DNA of 5,365 nucleotides from Terriglobia bacterium (GTDB lineage: Bacteria; Acidobacteriota; Terriglobia; UBA7540), in assembly GCA_030049455.1 (NCBI GenBank), contig JASIKV010000115.1:1-5365 (forward strand). The letters run 5' to 3'. The position numbers were made by a program, and so were the translations under genes. Every line of letters starts with the position of its first letter. Position 1 is the stretch's first letter. Positions 1 to 4,755 of this stretch are shown here, piece after piece. The notes under the pieces were generated by a model. The model saw only the letters and a program-made list of their open reading frames with translations, did no database searches and was not told the origin of the DNA.

Positions 1-1
1 G

Positions 2-438
2 ATGTATCAGGGCGAAGAAGTGGGCAAGGCAACCTGTGATAATGAGATCGAAAGCGAGACCACGCATTTCGTGGACAACAGCACACCGCAACACGCCAAG
101 TGGGAGCGGGTGAAGTGCAGCTTCTACAACGTGCGCGGCTGGGATAAGACCGGGCAAAAGCCCGGAATGTTCGGGCCGCCCTTCCTGCTGAGCGAGATCC
201 CGGTGAATATGAGTTCAAACTGCTGTGGAATGGCCACCTGGCGCGGTCCATCAAATTCACTGTCAGCCCCGAGGGGAAATTTGACAACGGCATCGCCAAG
301 GCCAACATGCTGGGCAGCAGCCGGGTGATCGTGCCCGTCCAGATTCTGGGAGACCAGGACGGTCCCTGGAAGCACACCGAGTGGTCGACTGACGCGTTCT
401 ACGGCAACCCGCTGACGGGCTTTAACGCGGCGCCGTGA
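2..438 (+). CDS. Hypothetical protein, 5'-partial, with apparent -1 frameshift near base 202
   Basis: I do not recognise this family. The reading frame starting at base 2 is coding-like up to about base 202 (67 residues, ending FGPPFLLSEIP). After that it turns into low-quality sequence and stops at 328. The adjacent frame from 202 to the TGA at 436-438 continues smoothly with GEYEFKLLWNGHLARSIKFT and ends NPLTGFNAAP. The joined product is about 145 residues. The break sits at CCGGTG, so loss of one G from a GGG run explains it. Either this is a real inactivating mutation or a sequencing/assembly error. The frame is open at the left edge, so the true start probably lies upstream and the ATG at base 2 may be internal. 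The alternating hydrophobic pattern after residue 67 suggests a beta-sandwich fold (inference). A REP-like pair follows 16 bases after the stop. Coding is fairly sure; function is unknown. Confidence 0.6.
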
Positions 439-454
439 GCGGCCCGCCGCGGAT

Positions 455-479
455 TGTAGCGCGGGTGTCCCCACCCGCG
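455..479 (+). repeat. REP-like hairpin, copy 1 (GTAG head)
   Basis: The sequence is TGTAG followed by a perfect 8-bp stem: CGCGGGTG (460-467), loop TCCC, CACCCGCG (472-479). It begins 16 bases after the stop of the first gene. A GTAG head followed by a short GC-rich palindrome is the layout known for REP elements mobilised by RAYT (REP-associated tyrosine) transposases. No RAYT gene is in the window. Related copies lie at 527-551, 3558-3582 and 5312-5336. Confidence 0.75.
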
Positions 480-526
480 AAGGGGTTTCGGTGACGAACA
501 TACCCGATGGTGTTTTGCAAAAACAG

Positions 527-551
527 CGCGGGTGGGGACACCCGCGCTACA
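527..551 (-). repeat. REP-like hairpin, copy 2, perfect inverted partner of copy 1
   Basis: Read on the minus strand, this 25-mer is identical to copy 1 (TGTAG head, CGCGGGTG-TCCC-CACCCGCG hairpin). The two copies face each other with 47 bases between them, giving a BIME-like unit with GTAG heads on the outside. Transcription through 455-551 could fold either as two small hairpins or as one 25-bp stem. It may insulate the first gene from the peptide gene, but neither hairpin has a T-run. Confidence 0.75.
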
Positions 552-690
552 GCCCACTTGGCTTCCCATAGCGGTCGGCGGCCCCACCAAAGAAATTTCC
601 TCCGGCTGTCGTCTTTTTCGTCTCAATTTCGATGTTTGTAGTAAAGGGGAAGTACGATTAGTGGCTCGCTGGTCTCCAATCTCACGTGTT

Positions 691-715
691 TCAGCACGAT
701 GCTGATTGATTTTTT
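691..715 (+). terminator. Weak hairpin plus T-run, possible terminator or attenuator
   Basis: TCAGCA (691-696), loop CGA, TGCTGA (700-705) is followed by TTGATTTTTT. The stem is only 6 bp and half AT, so termination would be weak. It lies 60 bases upstream of the GG-leader peptide gene. It could end transcription coming from the left, or act as an attenuator in the peptide leader. The rest of 552-775 holds no gene and no promoter that I can support. Confidence 0.3.
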
Positions 716-720
716 GGTTT

Positions 721-737
721 GGTTCGACCCACGAACC
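721..737 (+). other. Small inverted repeat in the peptide-gene 5' region
   Basis: GGTTCG (721-726), loop ACCCA, CGAACC (732-737) is a perfect 6-bp hairpin ending 38 bases before the peptide start codon. It may be an operator or a structured leader element, but nothing in the sequence identifies a binding protein. Confidence 0.3.
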
Positions 738-763
738 CTGAGGACGGGGCGTGGCACGAAGCG

Positions 764-769
764 AGGAGG
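764..769 (+). promoter_or_regulatory. Strong Shine-Dalgarno for the GG-leader peptide
   Basis: AGGAGG sits 6 bases before the ATG at 776. This near-ideal site decides the start: the in-frame ATG at 719 has no comparable ribosome binding site and would add 19 residues of non-conserved-looking sequence. Confidence 0.75.
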
Positions 770-775
770 AAACAC

Positions 776-967
776 ATGATCGACGACAAAGAAGTCAAGA
801 CGCCCGGCGAAGGTCGAAAGGACACCGCGGCCCACGGCGAACTTACAGATAAGGACTTGGCAAGGGTAGCTGGCGGCGATATAGTGGAGCATCTCCCGCC
901 GCAAACCGTACTAACAGCAACATTAACGGAGCTGGCCACGGAAATTGGAAAAGCAGTAGGCGATTAG
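776..967 (+). CDS. Double-glycine leader peptide (bacteriocin/RiPP-type precursor)
   Basis: This gene encodes 63 residues, starting at the ATG preceded by AGGAGG. Residues 22-34 read ELTDKDLARVAGG, matching the classic ELxxxxLxxVxGG double-glycine leader recognised by C39-peptidase ABC exporters and several RiPP maturation systems. Cleavage after Gly34 would release a 29-residue C-terminal peptide, DIVEHLPPQT followed by a Thr/Ala/Glu-rich tail ending KAVGD. The core has no Cys, Ser or Trp, so a lanthionine or cyclised thiazole product is unlikely; Thr is the only hydroxy residue (four copies). No exporter, maturase or immunity gene is visible, so it is an orphan here. It may be exported by a transporter elsewhere and serve as a bacteriocin or signal peptide (inference). 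The leader and SD make translation likely; the function of the mature peptide is unknown. Confidence 0.7.
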   Translation: MIDDKEVKTPGEGRKDTAAHGELTDKDLARVAGGDIVEHLPPQTVLTATLTELATEIGKAVGD

Positions 968-987
968 TAGGGAGTCGCCCTGCTGCG

Positions 988-1077
988 GGTGGCGCAGACA
1001 CTGCACTTTGTGTCTGCGTCAAGGCAGCGCGACGCGGAATCCTGGCCGCATACATAAACCCCGACGTATGCGCCACC
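988..1077 (+). repeat. 90-bp structured repeat, copy A
   Basis: The unit is bounded by GGTGGCG and CGCCACC; the inverted ends extend to a perfect 10 bp (987-996 with 1069-1078). Inside are a 9-bp hairpin, CGCAGACAC (993-1001) with GTGTCTGCG (1010-1018), and a second, CGCATAC (1047-1053) with GTATGCG (1066-1072), whose loop contains CATAAACC. Copy C at 3237-3472, once its insert is removed, is also 90 bp and matches at 73 of 90 positions by hand alignment without gaps. Copy B is longer and more diverged. The family lies between genes and has no coding potential. Confidence 0.7.
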
Positions 1078-1094
1078 CCCGCTACGCGTGACTG

Positions 1095-1150
1095 CCCCTC
1101 CTCATCTGAGAAGGGGAGCCCGGAAAAGCTCCCCCCTGATTCAGGAGGGG
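1095..1150. repeat. Long imperfect inverted repeat
   Basis: CCCCTCCT (1095-1102) pairs with AGGAGGGG (1143-1150), and GGGGAGC (1113-1119) pairs with GCTCCCC (1128-1134) around the 8-base loop CCGGAAAA. The arms form a nearly continuous stem of about 24 bases. There is no T-run after it on either strand, so it is not a standard terminator. It lies between repeat copies A and B. Confidence 0.55.
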
Positions 1151-1152
1151 TC

Positions 1153-1170
1153 GTCCCGCCTAGGCGGGAC
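1153..1170. repeat. Perfect 18-bp palindrome
   Basis: GTCCCGCC-TA-GGCGGGAC is fully self-complementary and adjoins the larger inverted repeat at 1095-1150. It could be part of the same mobile palindromic element or a protein-binding dyad; nothing separates these options. Confidence 0.5.
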
Positions 1171-1246
1171 GGGGGTGGTTACTCGTGCGCCGCATCGGTG
1201 ATGCGGGAATGTAGAAACTCAAGGCGGCAGAAATTGCATTTTAGGC

Positions 1247-1397
1247 GGCGGGTGCAGAGGTGCATTTCAATCTCTGCGTGTGACATGGCAAGCCAAGCGT
1301 CCCTTCGGGATCGCAGACTCCCAATCGCAGGAGTGCGCGCCAGCCCGCGCTGCGCGAGGTTCGAGTCGCATCCATAAACCGCGATGTCGGCGCCACC
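1247..1397 (+). repeat. Structured repeat, copy B (diverged, about 60 bases longer)
   Basis: It shares the order of landmarks with copies A and C: a first hairpin, GCAGAG (1254-1259) with CTCTGC (1272-1277), whose loop contains TGCATTT; then CGCATCCATAAACC (1368-1381 region); then the CGCCACC end at 1391-1397. The middle is about 60 bases longer and holds its own hairpins, for example ACTCC (1317-1321) with GGAGT (1330-1334). It ends 38 bases before the Shine-Dalgarno of the next gene and may lie within its 5' leader. Confidence 0.5.
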
Positions 1398-1454
1398 CCC
1401 GGTGCGCGCGGAAGCTCCCATGGCGGGGCGTGACCGGAAAGGAGCATCAATCAC

Positions 1455-2288
1455 ATGGGAAACCCTCATCTTTTTCACAGCTTCGGTACCAGCCGACTGC
1501 AGTATCATCACTATTCGATCTTTATCAGCGGCGAAAAACGCGGGCTGGAGATTAGAAATAAGCAGATGAATGATCAAAACGCGCCTAAATCAAATTTGAG
1601 TGCCAGGCGGGCGGCGCAGTACGAGTTTCACCCACTTGCCGACCAGCCGGAATCCGTGCGATTCTACGAGCACCGTGTGCGGGAACTTCTGGACCAGATT
1701 GGCCAGTGGAAGACTGGACGCTGCCTGTTGGACAGCCTGGACAAGGGAGTACCAGTCTGGATCAGGCCCAACACGGTGGATGATGAAAACACTTGCAATG
1801 CGTATTCCCACCCGGAAACGTGGGCTAAGGAGTTGGGTGAAAGCGGCGACATCAACGTGGAGGTCTCTCCAGACGACTGGACTGTGAATGGATGTGGCAA
1901 GGGCGTCCCAGGCCATCGTCCCGTAGAAGTGTTCTTTCACGAAATGGTGCACGCTTCCCGTCAGACCCGTGTTGCGTATGAAGACCTGGAGTGGAAAAAC
2001 CTGGGAAACATGAAAGATGGCGAGGAGTTGCTCGCGGTTATGGTTACGAACTCATTCATGTCCGAACGCGGCGAAACGGTTTTCAAGCGAGATCACGAGA
2101 CTACTGAGACCGGCACCCAGACAGACGTGGAGGATTTTCTTGCCATCAATCTGGACTGGTTCGAAAGTCTTAAAACCTTCGTGAAGGGAAAGGACCCCCT
2201 GGTGGCCGCAGTCAAAAAACTGACCATGCCGTTCAACGTCTTTCGCGATTTCGACCGGATTGAGGCATTGTCAAAAGCATTCCCTTGA
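1455..2288 (+). CDS. Putative zinc metallopeptidase, M91/NleD-like
   Basis: The product is 277 residues. The start at 1455 is preceded by AAAGGAG (1438-1444, 10 bases away); the in-frame ATG at 1566 (residue 38) has no ribosome binding site. FFHEMVHASRQ puts an HEXXH zinc site at residues 162-166, with Glu163 as catalytic base and His162/His166 as ligands. A third ligand is likely a downstream Glu, and GEELLAV (189-195) is the natural candidate. The layout of LLDSLDKGVPVWI (91-103), a polar stretch with INVEVSPDDW, then HEMVHA and the EE segment about 25 residues later, resembles peptidase family M91, known from the injected effector NleD. There is no signal peptide or membrane segment, so any export would not be through Sec. 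Upstream is a repeat cluster; downstream, in the same frame, is a possible Hcp remnant. The zincin call is fairly firm, the M91 assignment moderate, and the substrate unknown. Confidence 0.75.
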   Translation: MGNPHLFHSFGTSRLQYHHYSIFISGEKRGLEIRNKQMNDQNAPKSNLSARRAAQYEFHPLADQPESVRFYEHRVRELLDQIGQWKTGRCLLDSLDKGVPVWIRPNTVDDENTCNAYSHPETWAKELGESGDINVEVSPDDWTVNGCGKGVPGHRPVEVFFHEMVHASRQTRVAYEDLEWKNLGNMKDGEELLAVMVTNSFMSERGETVFKRDHETTETGTQTDVEDFLAINLDWFESLKTFVKGKDPLVAAVKKLTMPFNVFRDFDRIEALSKAFP

Positions 2289-2362
2289 CCAGTTCGCCCC
2301 CGCGAGCGACTTTGCTGCCGTTGTCGGAGATCGCTTGAAGCCACAGGCGCGGGTAGCCCCTT

Positions 2363-2508
2363 CCTGACCCCTTCTTCCCTCTTCCCCAAGAGTATTTTCA
2401 TACCCTATCTGGATAAAGTTGCCGGAGGCGACCCTACTGAACAGGTTGGCTTTAACTACGGAGGGATCCAATACGAGAATAAGTAATAAAGTCGGGAAAG
2501 GGGTCGGG
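2363..2508. repeat. Imperfect inverted repeats flanking the Hcp-like remnant
   Basis: CCTGACCCCTTCTTCCC (2363-2379) and GGGAAAGGGGTCGGG (2494-2508) are inverted copies with one mismatch and a 2-base gap. They enclose 114 bases that include the coding-like remnant. They may be the ends of a decayed mobile element or insertion scars; I see no target duplication. Confidence 0.35.
2391..2486 (+). pseudogene. Possible C-terminal remnant of a type VI secretion Hcp-like protein
   Basis: No start codon is present. This frame, which is also the frame of the M91-like gene, has no stop from 2289 to the double TAA at 2484-2489. From 2391 it reads SIFIPYLDKVAGG and then DPTEQVGFNYGGIQYENK, which looks like genuine coding sequence. 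By memory it resembles the Hcp C-terminal strand, where GGD..TE.VSLNY.KIE.EY precedes the end of the tube protein. The preceding codons (2289-2390) look random. I infer a truncated gene end, perhaps brought in by rearrangement and bounded by inverted repeats. It could equally be the end of an unrelated gene, and the similarity needs a profile search. Confidence 0.3.
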
Positions 2509-2545
2509 CATATCTTTCAGCTGCGCGCCCTCCCTCGCAGCAGCA

Positions 2546-2582
2546 GGTAGCCGCGGTCAATGCTCTCTTGACCGTGGCTACC
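2546..2582. repeat. Strong 15-bp hairpin between convergent genes
   Basis: GGTAGCCGCGGTCAA (2546-2560), loop TGCTCTC, TTGACCGTGGCTACC (2568-2582) pairs at all 15 positions, with one G-T wobble. It begins 26 bases beyond the 3' end of the DNA glycosylase gene. It could serve as a bidirectional stem-loop protecting or ending both convergent transcripts, but no T-run follows on either strand. It also carries GTAG at its outer edge, so a REP-like origin is possible. Confidence 0.55.
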
Positions 2583-2608
2583 AACTCGACTGCAAAGTAC
2601 ACGTTTCG

Positions 2609-3211
2609 TCAGACCCTCAAACTCCTGGATCCAGAGGTGTAAGGACTACGCCTTTCATAGAACCGGAGCAAACGTTCGGTTTCTCGCGAGATTCCGATCC
2701 TTACGCTCTTGCCGATTTCCCCCGTTGGCCTGACCGAGGCGCCAAGCCACAAGGGGCCGGCGGCGCACAAGTCCAGGCCGTCATGCCGCAGGCTGACACC
2801 CATTGCCTGGGCAAGTCTGCCGGGCCCTCTTGCCAGGTCGGTCACGCGCTCCTGGGCGCGGCGACGCTGCATGAGCGGGATTCCCTCCAGCGGTTCAAGC
2901 GCGCGCAGCAGCACACCGGCGCCCACACCGGACTCTTCGCTGCTGACATTGAGCATGTTGTGCAGCCCGTAGGCGAAATAGACATAAGCGTGTCCCGGCC
3001 GGAGAAACAGCGAGCGATTTCGCCGCGTTTGCCCTCGAAACGCGTGCGCTGCCGCATCGCCCACCACGTAGGCCTCGGTTTCCACAATCCGGCCGCTTAG
3101 CCTGCCCTCCGGCAGGTCGTGGACCAGAGTTTTGCCGATCAGAAAGCGCGCCAGCTTGGTTGTGTCCGTGGGCAGATCAGTGCGATGAAGACGACGGATG
3201 GAACGTTCCAT
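2609..3211 (-). CDS. mpg: 3-methyladenine DNA glycosylase (AAG/MPG family)
   Basis: The product is 200 residues, the normal length for bacterial members. It excises alkylated purines such as 3-methyladenine and hypoxanthine by cutting the N-glycosyl bond, starting base excision repair in the cytoplasm. The family signature RIVETEAYVVGDAAAHAF (41-58) holds the catalytic Glu46 and the base-contacting Tyr48 and His56. AYVYFAYGLHNMLNVSSE (75-92) supplies Tyr78 and the DNA-intercalating Tyr81, by comparison with human AAG Glu125, Tyr127, His136, Tyr159 and Tyr162. LARGPGRLAQAMGV (126-139) and the C-terminal RIGISRETERLLRFY (171-185) are also typical. All key residues are present, so it should be active. 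The start ATG has only a weak AGAAGA ribosome site, and a TATAGT box lies close upstream (3221-3226), so expression may be low. It is a single gene convergent with the M91-like gene; structured repeat copy C lies just upstream. Confidence 0.93.
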   Translation of the reverse strand: MERSIRRLHRTDLPTDTTKLARFLIGKTLVHDLPEGRLSGRIVETEAYVVGDAAAHAFRGQTRRNRSLFLRPGHAYVYFAYGLHNMLNVSSEESGVGAGVLLRALEPLEGIPLMQRRRAQERVTDLARGPGRLAQAMGVSLRHDGLDLCAAGPLWLGASVRPTGEIGKSVRIGISRETERLLRFYERRSPYTSGSRSLRV

Positions 3212-3236
3212 TTCTTCTGAACTATATCAATTCGCA

Positions 3237-3472
3237 GGTGGCGTAGACATTGCATTTTGTGTCGGCGCCACGCTAGCGCGATGCGAGTTCCGGATCGCAT
3301 ACATAAACCGAAGGTGTGAAAAAACCCTCTGAAGTGCGAAAACACATTCTCGCAAAGGCGCGAAGGTCGCAAAGAAAACACGCCACTTTCGCCTTGCCTC
3401 CTTTGCGGCTTTGCGTTTTTGCGAGAGATTGTTTTGATTTTTTCACGCCTTCACCCCGATGTTTGCGCCACC
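3237..3472 (+). repeat. 90-bp structured repeat, copy C, split by a MITE-like insertion
   Basis: The left part, 3237-3309 (GGTGGCGTAGACATTGCA onward to CATAAACC), and the right part, 3453-3472 (ACCCCGATGTTTGCGCCACC), together form the same unit as copy A. Removing the insert 3310-3452 plus one ACC leaves exactly 90 bases, and the junction becomes CATAAACCCCGATG, against CATAAACCCCGACG in copy A. The copy lies directly upstream of the glycosylase gene and may carry or displace its promoter. Confidence 0.7.
3310..3452. mobile_element. 143-bp MITE-like palindromic element nested in repeat copy C
   Basis: The terminal inverted repeats GAAGGTGTGAAAAAA (3310-3324) and TTTTTTCACGCCTTC (3438-3452) match at 14 of 15 positions. 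A second inverted pair lies inside: 3348-3374 (TCTCGCAAAGG through GTCGCAAAG) against 3401-3426 (CTTTGCGGCTTTGCG through TGCGAGA), so the element is a long imperfect hairpin. It has no coding potential. ACC occurs on both sides (3307-3309 and 3453-3455), consistent with a 3-bp target duplication. Any transposase must act in trans. Confidence 0.7.
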
Positions 3473-3497
3473 CACGGCAGCGTTTTCTCTGCCGTGG
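3472..3497. repeat. Perfect hairpin, first of a tandem pair
   Basis: CCACGGCAG (3472-3480), loop CGTTTTCT, CTGCCGTGG (3489-3497) is a perfect 9-bp stem. A near-copy with a compensated last base pair lies at 3520-3545. Both lie beyond the 3' end of the minus-strand suyB-like gene. Confidence 0.6.
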
Positions 3498-3519
3498 CCT
3501 TTTGCCCGGTCCGAAGAAC

Positions 3520-3545
3520 CCACGGCAAAAAATGCGTTGCCGTGG
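3520..3545. repeat. Perfect hairpin, second of a tandem pair
   Basis: CCACGGCAA (3520-3528), loop AAAATGCG, TTGCCGTGG (3537-3545) is a perfect 9-bp stem. It has the same stem and loop lengths as 3472-3497, but the closing pair is A-T instead of G-C. On the minus strand the loop carries TTTTTT inside, not after, the stem, so it is not a classic terminator. Confidence 0.6.
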
Positions 3546-3557
3546 CGACCAACTTTT

Positions 3558-3582
3558 CGCCGGTGGGGACACCGGCGCTACA
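3558..3582 (-). repeat. REP-like hairpin, copy 3
   Basis: On the minus strand it reads TGTAG and then CGCCGGTG-TCCC-CACCGGCG. Compared with copy 1 the fourth stem pair is switched from G-C to C-G, keeping the pairing. It begins 7 bases after the stop codon of the suyB-like gene and would be transcribed as a 3' stem-loop of that mRNA. Confidence 0.72.
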
Positions 3583-3589
3583 GTTTGTC

Positions 3590-4753
3590 TTATGCGCTGC
3601 GGTAGAGCTTGGTCATCACAAACTCGCGGTGATTGAGGGCCTCGGCGGCGGTCAGGCGGCCATTCGAGGTGCGGACCATCATCTCCAGCAGCTTTTGGCC
3701 GGCCTGTTCGAGCGTCATGTCGCCGGTCAGCATTGCGGAGACGTCAACGTCAATATGCTCACTCATCGACGTGCAGGTTTTGGGATTGGCGGAAATTTTG
3801 ATGACGGGCTCAATGGGATTACCGACGATGTTTCCCTGACCCGTGGGGAACAGGTGCAGCGCCGCTCCCGAAGCAGCCCACAGCGTAACGGCTTCGGCGG
3901 CGGCGGATGAGGTGTCCATGAACCAAAGCCCTTCGCCGCGCGGCGCTTCCGCGGGCCCCAGCACGCCCACAAACTTGCAGTGGCCGATCTTCTGAATGTT
4001 CCCCATGGCTTTCTCTTCAATGGTGGTCAGCCCGCCCCGAATGTTGCCCTTGGTGGGCTGCGACTCGGAAAGATCGTTGGTCTTGTACTGGTCGATCATC
4101 TCGCTGTAGTTCTCAAACACTTTCATGAACGCCTCGGCCACTTCCGGCGTGGCGGCGCGGCCCTTCACGATGTGCTCGGCTCCGGTCAGTTCGCTGGTTT
4201 CGCCGAATGACGTCACGCCGCCCCACTCATCAAACCAGTCGAACACCTTCCCGACCGTGGGGCAGGAAGCCAGTCCCGTGGTGGTGTCCGACTCCCCGCA
4301 CTTGGTTGAGACATAAACCTCATCCAACAGGCATTCTTCACGCCTCAGCTCCGAGGCATTTTGAAGAAATTCCTTCGCTTTGCGCGAGGCTTGCTCGATG
4401 ATTTTCAGGTCGCCGCTTCCCTCGATGGAAAATCCCGCCGCCGGCTTTTTCGTCGCGGCAATGCCCTCGACAATGCGCGCCGTCCAGCCCGGCTCGATGC
4501 CGATGACAATCGCCGCCGCCACGTTGGGATTCGCGCCGGTGCCGATCATGGTGCGGAAGAAGAGTTCCAGGTCCTCGCCGAATTGCAGCCTGCCGTAGGC
4601 GTGCGGCAAGGCCATCACGCCCGGAATCACGTGCGCAACCGCCTCACAGGCGGCGTTGGAAATATCGTCAACGGGCAGGATGACCACGTGATTGCGGATT
4701 CCCACGTGCCCATCCTGACGGCGGTAAGCCTGAATCTCCGGGACTTTCGTCAT
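3590..4753 (-). CDS. suyB: UxaA-family lyase large subunit, SuyB-like ((2R)-sulfolactate sulfo-lyase beta)
   Basis: The product is 387 residues from the ATG at 4753, preceded by AGAGG with an 8-base spacer. A GTG at 4762, overlapping the suyA-like stop, would add three residues. The protein belongs to the UxaA/GarD lyase superfamily: DGHVGIRNHVVILPVDD (14-30), the LPHAYGRLQFG segment (49-59), GTGANPN (71-77), STKCGESDTTTG (149-160) with the conserved Cys152, QPTKGNIRGGLTTIEEKA (232-249), FPTGQGNIVGNPIEPVIKI (302-320) and EHIDVDVS (332-339). These proteins eliminate water or sulfite from sugar acids or sulfolactate, usually with iron in the active site. As remembered, the closest annotated relatives are SuyB, which with SuyA splits (2R)-sulfolactate into pyruvate and sulfite. 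An altronate- or galactarate-type substrate cannot be excluded. Overlapping translation signals with the small subunit imply a heteromeric enzyme from one transcript. Confidence 0.85.
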   Translation of the reverse strand: MTKVPEIQAYRRQDGHVGIRNHVVILPVDDISNAACEAVAHVIPGVMALPHAYGRLQFGEDLELFFRTMIGTGANPNVAAAIVIGIEPGWTARIVEGIAATKKPAAGFSIEGSGDLKIIEQASRKAKEFLQNASELRREECLLDEVYVSTKCGESDTTTGLASCPTVGKVFDWFDEWGGVTSFGETSELTGAEHIVKGRAATPEVAEAFMKVFENYSEMIDQYKTNDLSESQPTKGNIRGGLTTIEEKAMGNIQKIGHCKFVGVLGPAEAPRGEGLWFMDTSSAAAEAVTLWAASGAALHLFPTGQGNIVGNPIEPVIKISANPKTCTSMSEHIDVDVSAMLTGDMTLEQAGQKLLEMMVRTSNGRLTAAEALNHREFVMTKLYRSA

Positions 4754-4755
4754 CG

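Noticed and set aside
124..501. 125-residue minus-strand open frame
   Set aside because: It is antisense to the first gene and its N-terminal part is the translated REP hairpin, not a protein sequence.
455..551. Inverted repeat pair as a CRISPR fragment or intrinsic terminator
   Set aside because: The two copies are inverted rather than direct, there is only one spacer, and no T-run follows either hairpin; a REP pair explains it better.
776..967. Calling the small peptide a lanthipeptide or thiazole-containing RiPP
   Set aside because: The core has no Cys and no Ser, and no modification enzyme is in the window; only the GG leader itself is supported.
1179..1577. 132-residue minus-strand open frame
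   Set aside because: It spans repeat copy B and the start of the M91-like gene, with no ribosome binding site that I can support and no family features.
3221..3226. TATAGT as a firm promoter of the glycosylase gene
   Set aside because: There is no acceptable -35 box 15-19 bases upstream and the box would leave an extremely short leader, so I mention it only as a weak possibility.
3310..3452. Transposase gene inside the nested element
   Set aside because: The element is 143 bp and has no open frame unlike its hairpin arms; it must be non-autonomous.
3419..3910. 163-residue plus-strand open frame
   Set aside because: It runs through the hairpin cluster and then antisense to the well-supported suyB-like gene; its translation has no recognisable motif.
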